Assembly (NCBI GenBank): GCA_035765195.1
Contig: DASTYC010000019.1
Location: 124,001-188,000 of the forward strand
Length of the DNA stretch: 64,000 bases
DNA from: CALAED01 sp035765195
Lineage (GTDB): Bacteria > Actinomycetota > Actinomycetes > Streptosporangiales > Streptosporangiaceae
Direction of reading: 5' to 3'
The position numbers were made by a program, and so were the translations under genes. The notes beneath the pieces were generated by a model that was not told where the DNA came from, ran no database searches, and was given only the letters and a program-made list of their open reading frames with translations. Positions 33,297 through 40,707 of the stretch are shown here, piece after piece; the first letter of the stretch is position 1, and the number at the start of each line of letters is the position of its first letter.

Positions 33297-33638
33297 ATGA
33301 CCAATAAGCCACACCACACCAGCATCGATCTACAGGAGGTCACCACGAGAAACAACGACGCCCGTGCCATCGTCGCGGGATTTGCTCAAGCGACACCCAC
33401 CCTCGCCGATATCTGGCGCTACGTCCAAACCGCGCTCGCCGACACCCCTCCGCTCGTAGAGGAAGTCATCGGCCTACGGGCCGAACTGACAAGCACCCGT
33501 CTCAACCGCGCGAATCTGGTAGCCGCGATTCGCGCCACCATCAACGCTCACCATGATGGGGAAGACGATCCTCTGTCCTACCTGCGAGACGAACTCCTCA
33601 CTCAGGGATACGGAGACGACCCGTGGGGGCGCATTTGA
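33297..33638 (+). CDS. hypothetical protein coupled to traB
   Basis: A 113-residue acidic, mostly helical soluble protein (VEEVIGLRAELTSTRLNRANLVAAIRATINAHHDGEDDPLSYLRDELLTQ). It has AAGGAAG upstream and its TGA overlaps the ATG of traB, so the two are translated together. Similar short proteins precede the FtsK-like gene in many actinomycete integrative elements; no function is known to me. Confidence 0.65.
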   Translation: MTNKPHHTSIDLQEVTTRNNDARAIVAGFAQATPTLADIWRYVQTALADTPPLVEEVIGLRAELTSTRLNRANLVAAIRATINAHHDGEDDPLSYLRDELLTQGYGDDPWGRI

Positions 33639-35488
33639 TGCGGCCCCACCATATGCGGCGTCACGCCCGCCGGATGCGGCGCTACGGACTACAGCCCATG
33701 GTGGTCATCAACTCGGGCGACCAATTGCCTGATCTGGTCGTGGTGCTGTTCTTCCGTGCGCTGTGGCGGTATCGCTCCGAACTCGCACCGGTCACCATTA
33801 CATGCGTAATGACGCTCGCCGCGTTCATCTTCCACCTCACACACCCACAGTGGTGGCCCCATGTGCTCGCGGCGGCCGTAGTGGGCGCATGCATGATGCT
33901 GGCGTTCGGGCGCCGATTCGGACTGTCCCTGCCTCCGGAACGGATCTACGCCGCAACCGTGACGCTCACGGCGGGGAGCTGGTTCGCTGCGGGTATCGCC
34001 ATCGGCCCCACTCATGCTCCGCTGCCCACCCTGCTGTTGTCCGGCGGAATAGTGCTGGCAATACCCTGGTGGGCCCATCGCAGGCGACGCGCCCGCGTCC
34101 GGGTAGAACGCACACTCGCCGCGTGGCCCGACATCGCCAAAGCGCTAGAACTGGCAGGGTCCCGCGTCCAATCCGCCGTCATCGACGTATGGGGATGGCG
34201 CGCCCGCTTCGGCCTGGCTCGCGGGCAAACGATCCACGACGTCATCCGGAAACTACCGGTCATCGAATCCGCATTCGGCACATTCCGCGGAGCGGTCCGT
34301 GTCTACCCCACACCAGACGACAAAGCGAACCGTTTCGAGTTGCGGGTCCTCAACATCGATCCGCACTCCGACGCCATCACTTGGCCGGGCCCATCGGTCA
34401 CCACGATCACACAGGCAATCGACCTTGGGCCATTCGAAGACGCCGCACCCGCGCAAGTGCTCCTACTGCGCCGACATGCGTTGATCGGCGGCGCCACGGG
34501 ATCGGGCAAAAGCGGCGGCATCAACGTACTGTTGGGAAATCTTGTCGCCTGCCGTGACGTGGTCGTCTGGGGAATCGACCTCAAACGCGGCATGGAATTG
34601 GGGCCATGGGCCTCCTGCATCGACCGCCTCGCCACAACTCCCGACCAAGCACGCGCACTGCTACGAGACGCCGTGACGGTCCTCGAAACGCGTGCCGCTT
34701 TGCTGGCCACCGAAGGAAAACGCGTCTGGGAACCAAGCCCCCAACGGCCGGCACTCGTCATCATCATCGACGAATACGCCGAACTCGCCGACGACGCACC
34801 CGACGCGATCGCGAACGCCGATTCCATCGCCCGACTCGGCCGCGCCATCGCCGTAACCCTCATCGCAGCAACCCAGCGCCCCACCCAAAAAGCGATGGGC
34901 AAGGGCGCCGTACGTTCCCAAATGGACATCCGCATCAGCTTCCGAGTACGAGAACGCGCGGACGTCGATCTCATCCTCGGGCAAGGAATGCGCGAGGCCG
35001 GATGGCACGCCCACACACTCAACGCACCCGGCAAATTCCTGCTCTCCGCACCAGAACACGACACCCCCCGCCGCGCCCGCGCCTATCTGCTCACCGACGA
35101 CGCCGTAACCGAAACAGCGCGACGCTACGCCCATACCCGCCCAACACTCGACAACGTCTCACAACACGCCATCACCGAAGCGAACACCACACACACCCGG
35201 CCGACGCCCGAGACGCCTTCACAGCGCCCGGCACACGCCTCCGACCCCAATCAAGGGCTCGGCGCTGAACGCGACCCCGAAGCCATCCTGTGGACCATGC
35301 TGACCGCAGCACCCGCAGAGGGCATCCCGGTCTCTCATCTCATCAATGCCACCGGCATGGGCCGCTCCTGGGTGTACTACCGGCTACAAGAAATGGCAGA
35401 AGACGGGCGAGCCGAACGCACCAACCGGGGACGGTGGCGCGCCCGCCCAGCTCCCCGCACCGCACACGGCCACGGTCACGATTCGTAA
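33638..35488 (+). CDS. traB: TraB-type FtsK/SpoIIIE DNA translocase
   Basis: A 616-residue conjugative translocase. The N-terminal part is basic with about four membrane helices (about 25-140); the motor domain has Walker A GGATGSGKSGG near 285 and Walker B VIIIDEYAEL near 375, plus ATQRPT sensor motif; the C-terminal 70 residues form a winged-helix (AILWTMLTAAPAEGIPVSHLINATGMGRSWVYYRLQEMAEDGRAERT) that in known TraB proteins recognises repeated clt sites. TraB hexamers move double-stranded DNA between hyphae without a relaxase. ATG overlaps the previous stop; a GTG five codons upstream is possible. Hexamer repeats follow directly. Confidence 0.92.
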   Translation: MRPHHMRRHARRMRRYGLQPMVVINSGDQLPDLVVVLFFRALWRYRSELAPVTITCVMTLAAFIFHLTHPQWWPHVLAAAVVGACMMLAFGRRFGLSLPPERIYAATVTLTAGSWFAAGIAIGPTHAPLPTLLLSGGIVLAIPWWAHRRRRARVRVERTLAAWPDIAKALELAGSRVQSAVIDVWGWRARFGLARGQTIHDVIRKLPVIESAFGTFRGAVRVYPTPDDKANRFELRVLNIDPHSDAITWPGPSVTTITQAIDLGPFEDAAPAQVLLLRRHALIGGATGSGKSGGINVLLGNLVACRDVVVWGIDLKRGMELGPWASCIDRLATTPDQARALLRDAVTVLETRAALLATEGKRVWEPSPQRPALVIIIDEYAELADDAPDAIANADSIARLGRAIAVTLIAATQRPTQKAMGKGAVRSQMDIRISFRVRERADVDLILGQGMREAGWHAHTLNAPGKFLLSAPEHDTPRRARAYLLTDDAVTETARRYAHTRPTLDNVSQHAITEANTTHTRPTPETPSQRPAHASDPNQGLGAERDPEAILWTMLTAAPAEGIPVSHLINATGMGRSWVYYRLQEMAEDGRAERTNRGRWRARPAPRTAHGHGHDS

Positions 35489-35490
35489 CC

Positions 35491-35574
35491 GTCCACTCAT
35501 CGTCCACGTCCACGCGTTCTCACGCGCGCCTGCACGCGTAGAGCACACAACGACCCGTGGACGTGGACGTGGAC
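35491..35574. repeat. inverted hexamer array downstream of traB, candidate clt/TRS
   Basis: GTCCAC occurs at 35491, 35502 and 35508, and its complement GTGGAC occurs as an exact tandem triplet at 35557, 35563 and 35569. Between them CACGCG occurs at 35511, 35521 and 35533. Three copies face three copies across about 44 bp, starting three bases after the traB stop. TraB translocases recognise short tandem repeats (TRS) in clt, commonly close to tra, so this is the best clt candidate. A replication-related repeat is an alternative. Confidence 0.6.
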
Positions 35575-35615
35575 AACCACCAACCGTCACCACCACCAGC
35601 AGCGAGGGGAGGTGA

Positions 35616-35783
35616 ATGCCAGCGACCAAACCCGCACCCACGCGGCGTATCCGTATCCACGGAAAACCCCGCAACCCGATCAATGAGGACCTGATCGCCC
35701 AAGCTCTCCTGATCATCGCCCGCGACCTTACGAACGAGCACACCCACCACGTTCGCCCCCGTGAACGTGACGAGGAACCCTGA
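35616..35783 (+). CDS. 55-residue hypothetical protein
   Basis: A small frame with a near-perfect GGGGAGGTGA site right before the ATG. The product is basic at the N-terminus (TKPAPTRRIRIHGKPRNP), has a short hydrophobic helix (LIAQALLIIARDL) and a charged end (RPRERDEEP). It lies between the repeat array and the XRE regulator. Not recognised. Confidence 0.55.
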   Translation: MPATKPAPTRRIRIHGKPRNPINEDLIAQALLIIARDLTNEHTHHVRPRERDEEP

Positions 35784-35810
35784 CACGGTGTTCCGGAAAC
35801 GAAACGCGAC

Positions 35811-35849
35811 GCGTAGGCTTGGCACCGCCACGGCGTGCCGAGCCTACGC
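35811..35849. promoter_or_regulatory. strong hairpin upstream of the XRE-integrase pair
   Basis: GCGTAGGCTTGGCAC pairs with GTGCCGAGCCTACGC (15 bp, one mismatch as G-T) around a 9-nt loop. It ends just before the GGGAGG ribosome-binding site of the XRE gene. It may terminate upstream transcription, act as an operator for the XRE protein, or limit translation. No T-run follows. Confidence 0.5.
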
Positions 35850-35866
35850 GGGAGGGAGGTGACCAC

Positions 35867-36211
35867 ATGCCGACCAACAGGCGCCCGGACACAACGACAC
35901 TCGGGCAATACCTCGAAGACGCCCGACAACAAAGAGGATTCAGCCTACGCAAACTCGCCGCGATCACCGGATACCCCATGTCGAGAATCAACCGCCTCCT
36001 CAAAGACGAAGTGGACCGGCCCTCACCGGCAACCCTTATGCAGCTTGCCGACGCCTTGAACCTCTCCGCATGTGACCTATTCACACTCGCGGACCATCCC
36101 TACCCGAATCTTGCTGACATCCTGCGAGCCCACTACCACCTTCCCGATGAAGCCATCACAAAAATCAACGCCATCATCAGCGACTACGCCGCTCCGGAGA
36201 GGAACCGTTGA
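35867..36211 (+). CDS. XRE-family regulator upstream of the integrase
   Basis: A 114-residue protein from the ATG at MPTNRRPDTTTLGQYLED, with GGGAGGTGA upstream. Residues about 15-70 are an XRE HTH (FSLRKLAAITGYPMSRINRLLKDEVDRPSPATLMQLADALNLSACDLF); the C-terminal 40 residues are helical. Its TGA overlaps the integrase ATG, so it is co-translated and likely controls integration or excision, in the place often taken by xis. Confidence 0.85.
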   Translation: MPTNRRPDTTTLGQYLEDARQQRGFSLRKLAAITGYPMSRINRLLKDEVDRPSPATLMQLADALNLSACDLFTLADHPYPNLADILRAHYHLPDEAITKINAIISDYAAPERNR

Positions 36212-37947
36212 TGCCTCCCCACCCCACCCAAACTCACGACAAGCGGCCAAAGCTGGCCGTGCTCTATCTTCGCGTGTCCACGCTCGGGCAGGTCAATACC
36301 GACTACGACCCCGAAGGGAACTCGATACCCGCCCAACGCAAAGCAGGCCGACGCAAAGCATCCGGTCTCGGCGCCAAAATAGTCAAAGAATTCGTAGAGC
36401 CCGGGAAGACCGCGACGAGCATCGACAAGCGGCCCGAATTCCAAAAGATGCTGGCCTGGATCAAAGATCACGCTGACACCATCGACTACATCATCGTCTA
36501 CCACTTCAATCGGATCTTCCGAAACAGCATCGACGCCGCGATAACCAAACGGGAACTCAGCAAATACGGCATCCGCGTAGTCTCCACAATCCTGGACCTA
36601 GGCGAAACACCAGAAAGCAATCTGGTTGAGTCGATCATCCATGCCGTAGACCAATACCAGTCCGAAGCCAGCGGCGCGGACATCGCATACAAGATGGCCC
36701 AGAAAGCCGAACGCGGCGGATCGATCAGCCGCGCCAAACTCGGCTACCTCAACGTCCGAGAGAAATTCGACGGACGCGAGATCCGAACCATTGCCGTTGA
36801 TCCGAAGCGCAGCCCGTTTATCCGCATGGGCTTCGAACTGTACGCCACCGGCACCTACAGCGAAAAAGACATCGCCGACGCGCTCACCGATGCCGGACTA
36901 CGCACCCTCCCCACCAAACGCCACCCCGCCGGCGCCCGTGTCTCCGTCCACAAAGTCGGACAGATGCTCCGCGACCGCTACTACCTCGGATACGTCACCT
37001 ACAAGGGCGTCGAATACAAAGGCCGTCACGAACCCATCATCGACCAAGAACTCTTCGACCGCGTCCAAAAAGTCCTGGGTGACCGGGCGCGTGACACCCG
37101 CAAACGCACACACGACCAATACCTGAAAGGCGTCCTATGGTGCCGCCGCTGCAAACGCCGCTTCATCCTCATGCCCGGAACCAGCAAAAACGGCGCCCAG
37201 TATTTCTATTTCATCTGTCGCGGACGGCAAGACCACATCTGCGACCTGCCCTACCTACCGGTCGCCACCGTCGAAGACGCCATTGAACGCTACTACGCCA
37301 CCATCGCGATACCCGCCGAGATCCGCACCCGCATCGCCCAATCAATCGACAACGTCATCGCAGACAACAACACGGTCAACGACGAACGCCGCACTCACCT
37401 CAAGAAACAACTCGCCGAACTCGACCGGAAAGAAAACCAATACCTCGACCTCGTCGGAGACCCCGACTGGCCCAAAGATAAACTCACCGAACGAATCCGC
37501 AAACTCCGCGACGAGCAAAACCGCCTACAACGACAACTCGACCACATCGAAAACTCAGACTTCGACAACGGCCGCGCCGCCCTCCACATAGTGCTCGACC
37601 TACTCGCACACCCCGACCAGCTCTACCAACTCGCCAGCACACGCGCCCGCCGCGTACTCAACCAAGCCCTCTTCACACGGCTCTACATCGACGCAGACGA
37701 CACCGGACCCACCGTCGCGGGCAACGAGCCCACAGAGCCGTTCGCGCCGCTCCTGAGCGCCTACACGCCCACGGGACACGAAAGCGGCGACCCCGCCCTA
37801 CCGGACGATGCAGCCGCTGATCAACAACCCTCGGCCCTACTCCAGACTGCCTTGAAGGGTCAGTGTTCGAGTAACGCCCCTTGGGTGGAGCCTAGGGGAT
37901 TCGAACCCCTGACACCTGGCTTGCAAAGCCAGTGCTCTGCCAACTGA
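36211..37947 (+). CDS. int: large serine recombinase (integrase)
   Basis: A 578-residue large serine integrase. The catalytic domain opens with LAVLYLRVSTLGQVN (nucleophilic Ser in RVS) and has IIVYHFNRIFRN and VSTILDLGETPESNLVE; the recombinase domain spans about 185-290 (KLGYLNVREKFDGREI ... YYLGYVTYKGVEYKGRH); a zinc ribbon follows (WCRRCKRRF ... FICRGRQDHICDLPY); then a coiled coil (LKKQLAELDRKENQYLDL). The last 20 residues or so are translated antisense to the tRNA-Ala gene, so the frame crosses the att junction and its C-terminus would differ in the excised circle. ATG overlaps the XRE stop. Confidence 0.93.
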   Translation: MPPHPTQTHDKRPKLAVLYLRVSTLGQVNTDYDPEGNSIPAQRKAGRRKASGLGAKIVKEFVEPGKTATSIDKRPEFQKMLAWIKDHADTIDYIIVYHFNRIFRNSIDAAITKRELSKYGIRVVSTILDLGETPESNLVESIIHAVDQYQSEASGADIAYKMAQKAERGGSISRAKLGYLNVREKFDGREIRTIAVDPKRSPFIRMGFELYATGTYSEKDIADALTDAGLRTLPTKRHPAGARVSVHKVGQMLRDRYYLGYVTYKGVEYKGRHEPIIDQELFDRVQKVLGDRARDTRKRTHDQYLKGVLWCRRCKRRFILMPGTSKNGAQYFYFICRGRQDHICDLPYLPVATVEDAIERYYATIAIPAEIRTRIAQSIDNVIADNNTVNDERRTHLKKQLAELDRKENQYLDLVGDPDWPKDKLTERIRKLRDEQNRLQRQLDHIENSDFDNGRAALHIVLDLLAHPDQLYQLASTRARRVLNQALFTRLYIDADDTGPTVAGNEPTEPFAPLLSAYTPTGHESGDPALPDDAAADQQPSALLQTALKGQCSSNAPWVEPRGFEPLTPGLQSQCSAN

Positions 37948-37958
37948 GCTAAGGCCCC
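37886..37958 (-). tRNA. tRNA-Ala (anticodon UGC)
   Basis: A 73-nt cloverleaf: acceptor stem GGGGCCT with AGGCTCC carrying the G3:U70 pair that marks alanine tRNAs; D arm AGCTCAGTTGG; anticodon stem CTGGC/GCCAG with loop TTTGCAA; T arm AGGGGTTCGAATCCCCT. CCA is not encoded. Its 3' half is the likely attachment site of the element to the left, and the gene remains intact. Confidence 0.95.
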
Positions 37959-38161
37959 GTCCTTCGCGTGGCGGCTGCCAGTGGGGGTCGCGGCGGCACG
38001 CCGGTGTCTCAGCATAGGCTTTCCCGCCCGGTGCGGCGACCGACGATGGCTGGGTCCGGCTAAAGCGCAGGTCAGGAGGCTTTACCCGGTTCGCATGGGG
38101 GCGTTTGACTGCGCTCGCGGAGGGGAGGGTACGGGGCTTGGAAAGGGAGGAGACGGTTCAG

Positions 38162-38563
38162 ATGCAGCATGACGAGTTCATCGGCCTGGTGCAGAACCGG
38201 GCCCGCCTGTCCAGCCGCGGTGAGGCCGAGCGCGCCTGCCGCGCCACGTTGGAGACGCTCGGGGAGCGGGTGCCGGAAGGGTTGGCGGACAACCTCGCGG
38301 CACAGCTGCCCCACGAGATCGGCGAGCACCTGCGGCGCACGGAGGTGTACGGCGGAGTCGGCACCGGCGAGCGGTTCGACCGGACCGACTTCATCGAACG
38401 CATCGCCTTCCGCGCCGGCGTGGACGAGCCGCAGGCCGCCTACCTGAGCCGGATGGTGCTCGAGGTGGTCAACGAGGCGACCGAGGGTTCCATCACCATG
38501 AAGGTGGCCGAGAGCCTGCCGCCCGACATCAGATCGCTCGTCACGGCGGGAAGCACCGATTGA
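38162..38563 (+). CDS. DUF2267 protein
   Basis: A 133-residue helical protein from the ATG at MQHDEFIGLVQNRARL, with GGAGGAG upstream. It has the DUF2267 pattern: AERACRATLETLGERVPEGLADNLAAQLPHEIGEHLR, then a second similar half (FIERIAFRAGVDEPQAAYLSRMVLEVV). Function of the family is unknown; members are often stress-associated. The upstream gap from the tRNA (37959-38161) contains no other gene. Confidence 0.85.
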   Translation: MQHDEFIGLVQNRARLSSRGEAERACRATLETLGERVPEGLADNLAAQLPHEIGEHLRRTEVYGGVGTGERFDRTDFIERIAFRAGVDEPQAAYLSRMVLEVVNEATEGSITMKVAESLPPDIRSLVTAGSTD

Positions 38564-38564
38564 G

Positions 38565-39011
38565 ATGCGAGAGATGAACGTACGTAGCGCCGCCTTCAGC
38601 GAGCACGCGACGATCCCGCCCGACTACTCTCACCAGGCCGGCGACGTCTCGCCGCCGCTGGAGTGGTCCGGCGTGCCCGACGAGGCGGCCGAGCTCGTGC
38701 TGGCGTGCGAGGACCCCGACGCTCCGGCCGGTTCGTTCGTGCACTGGCTGCTGGCCGGGATCCCGCCGGAGACCGAGGGCATCGGCTCCGGCGAAGAAAT
38801 CGCGGTCGCGGGGCGCAATGACTACGGCCGGCTCGGGTACGGCGGCCCGCATCCTCCGGTCGGCGACGAGCCGCACCGGTACTTCTTCCGGCTGTACGGT
38901 CTGTCCGAACCGTCCGGGCTGCGGTCCGGCTTCACCGCGGAGGACCTGCGGGTCGCGCTCCAGGAGCGGGTGGTCGCGACGGGCACCCTGGTCGGCACGT
39001 ACGGCAGGTGA
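38565..39011 (+). CDS. YbhB/YbcL-family PEBP-like protein
   Basis: A 148-residue phosphatidylethanolamine-binding-protein-like protein. Conserved parts are DVSPPLEWSGVPDEAAELVLACEDPDAPAGSFVHWLLAGIPPET, YGGPHPPVGDEPHRYFFRLYGL and a C-terminal GTLVGTYGR. The ligand-pocket DPDAP and GPxPP-H-RY motifs are intact. It begins one base after the DUF2267 stop; an ATG three codons in is an alternative start. Physiological role unclear. Confidence 0.9.
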   Translation: MREMNVRSAAFSEHATIPPDYSHQAGDVSPPLEWSGVPDEAAELVLACEDPDAPAGSFVHWLLAGIPPETEGIGSGEEIAVAGRNDYGRLGYGGPHPPVGDEPHRYFFRLYGLSEPSGLRSGFTAEDLRVALQERVVATGTLVGTYGR

Positions 39012-39015
39012 GCCC

Positions 39016-39255
39016 GTGCCGGAACACCATCGTCAGCCGTCCGGCACCGAGCCGCTCACGGCGCGCAGCCCGTTGCGGCTGCGCGCCGTGCTGTCCGTGC
39101 TGGCGTTGATCGGCGGCACGGCGCTGGCCGTGGTGTTCGGGATTTCGGGCGACGGCGCCGCCCGCTGGGTCATGGTGGTGCTCGGCGCCGGGATCGCGCT
39201 CATCGCCGCGATCGACCTGGGTGTGATCGCCCGTCGCGTCAGTCGTTATCCGTAG
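39016..39255 (+). CDS. small two-helix membrane protein
   Basis: A 79-residue protein from a GTG four bases after the PEBP stop. Two hydrophobic helices (AVLSVLALIGGTALAVVFGI and WVMVVLGAGIALIAAIDLGVIA) separated by a short Gly/Asp loop, with basic ends. Resembles generic actinobacterial small membrane proteins (DUF6343-like), without a certain assignment. Precedes rtcB by 17 bp in the same direction. Confidence 0.6.
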   Translation: MPEHHRQPSGTEPLTARSPLRLRAVLSVLALIGGTALAVVFGISGDGAARWVMVVLGAGIALIAAIDLGVIARRVSRYP

Positions 39256-39272
39256 TAGCCGAGAATAGGAGT

Positions 39273-40685
39273 ATGAAGCTGCAGGCCGACGGACCCTACC
39301 GGTACCGGCTCGACCCCACCGGGGAGATGCGGGTGCCGGGTGTGGTGTTCGCCTCCGAGGCGTTGCTGCGCACAGCGGACAAGGCGATCGACCAGGTCGC
39401 GAACGTCGCCACGCTGCCGGGCGTCGTGGGCGCCTCGTACGCGATGCCGGACGTGCACTGGGGGTACGGCTTCGCCATCGGCGGGGTGGCCGCCACCGAT
39501 CCGGCCGACGGCGGGGTGGTCTCCCCCGGCGGCGTCGGCTTCGACATCTCCTGTGGCGTGCGGCTGCTCGCCGCTGACGTCGACGCCGACGAACTCCGGC
39601 CCGTGCTGGAGCGGCTGATGGACGGTCTCGACCCGGCCATACCGCGGGGCGCGGGCCCGGGCGGCGTATGGTCGCTGACCGGCAAGAACGAGCTGATCGG
39701 CATCTTGACCCGCGGCTCGGCCTACGCCGTCGAACACGGACACGGCGACGAGCGCGATCTGCTGCGCTGCGAAGACCGGGGGGCCGTCGCCGACGCGGAC
39801 CCCGGCCAGGTCAGCGCCCGCGCCATCGAGCGCGGGCTGGGCCAGGTCGGCAGCCTCGGCTCCGGCAACCATTTCCTCGAGGTGCAGCGCGTCGCCGAGG
39901 TGTACGACACCAAAGCCGCCGAGGCGTTCGGGCTGCACGCCGGCCAGGTCTGCGTCATGATCCACTGCGGGTCCAGGGGGCTCGGACACCAGATCTGCAC
40001 CGACCACGTGCGGACGATGGACAAGGGGATGTCCCGGTACGGCATCCGGGTGCCCGACCGCCAGCTCGCCTGCGCCCCGGTCGAGTCCGCCGCGGGCCGG
40101 GCGTATCTCGGGGCGATGGCGGCGGCGGCCAACTACGGGCGGGCCAACCGCCAGTTGCTCGCCCAGGCCGCCCGCCGCGTCTTCGAACGTGAAGCCGGCG
40201 CCCGCCTCGACCTCGTCTACGACGTGTCGCACAATCTGGCCAAGCTGGAGGAGCACGTGGTCGACGGGGAACGGCGGCGGTTGTGCGTCCATCGCAAGGG
40301 GGCGACCAGGGCGTTCCCGCCCGGACATCCCGAGCTGCCGGCCGACCTGCGCGCGGTCGGTCAGCCGGTGCTGATCCCGGGGACGATGGGCACGTCGTCG
40401 TACGTGCTCACCGGCGTGCCGGGCGGCCAGGCCTTTCACTCCACCTGCCACGGCGCCGGCCGTGCACAGAGCCGTCACCAGGCGGCCCGCGGCGTCAGCG
40501 GCAGGTTGCTGCGGGACGCGTTGGAGGCCGACGGCATCGCGGTGCGCGCCTCGTCCTGGCGCGGCCTCGCCGAGGAGCACCCCGACGCCTACAAGGACGT
40601 CACCGCCGTGGTCGAGGCCAGCGAGGGCGCCGGCCTGTGCCGCAAGGTGGCCCGGCTGACGCCGATCGGCGTCGTGAAGGGCTGA
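39273..40685 (+). CDS. rtcB: RtcB RNA-splicing ligase
   Basis: A 470-residue RtcB: GTP- and Mn-dependent ligase joining RNA 2',3'-cyclic phosphate (or 3'-phosphate) to 5'-OH ends. Visible motifs include MPDVHWGYGFAIGGVAA, GVGFDISCGVRLL (metal Cys), GSLGSGNHFLEVQ, MIHCGSRGLGHQIC, YDVSHNLAKLEEH, IPGTMGTSSYVL and the guanylylated His in FHSTCHGAGRAQSR. Full length. It converges with the RNase Z-archease fusion gene, whose archease domain is the known activator of RtcB; together they suggest an RNA repair or tRNA maturation module. Confidence 0.95.
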   Translation: MKLQADGPYRYRLDPTGEMRVPGVVFASEALLRTADKAIDQVANVATLPGVVGASYAMPDVHWGYGFAIGGVAATDPADGGVVSPGGVGFDISCGVRLLAADVDADELRPVLERLMDGLDPAIPRGAGPGGVWSLTGKNELIGILTRGSAYAVEHGHGDERDLLRCEDRGAVADADPGQVSARAIERGLGQVGSLGSGNHFLEVQRVAEVYDTKAAEAFGLHAGQVCVMIHCGSRGLGHQICTDHVRTMDKGMSRYGIRVPDRQLACAPVESAAGRAYLGAMAAAANYGRANRQLLAQAARRVFEREAGARLDLVYDVSHNLAKLEEHVVDGERRRLCVHRKGATRAFPPGHPELPADLRAVGQPVLIPGTMGTSSYVLTGVPGGQAFHSTCHGAGRAQSRHQAARGVSGRLLRDALEADGIAVRASSWRGLAEEHPDAYKDVTAVVEASEGAGLCRKVARLTPIGVVKG

Positions 40686-40707
40686 CCTGGCCGGGGCCGT
40701 GTCAGTG

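Larger units (their letters stand above)
29737..37900. mobile_element. TraB-type actinomycete conjugative element integrated at tRNA-Ala
   Basis: The right end lies in or beside the 3' part of the tRNA-Ala gene, into which the integrase frame runs. From there leftwards are the serine recombinase, XRE regulator, clt-like repeats, TraB, small membrane/spread-like proteins, BldC-like and XRE regulators and an ATPase/XRE-TPR pair. Base composition drops in the left part. The left boundary is uncertain: no second copy of tRNA sequence was found, as expected if the recombinase uses only a short core. The start given is an estimate. No Rep, relaxase or type IV secretion genes were recognised, which fits single-protein TraB transfer of double-stranded DNA. 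Confidence 0.65.

Noticed and set aside
37880..37947. A conserved C-terminal domain of the integrase (GFEPLTP-type peptide)
   Set aside because: This peptide is merely the antisense translation of the tRNA gene, a common artefact of integrase frames running into tRNA genes.
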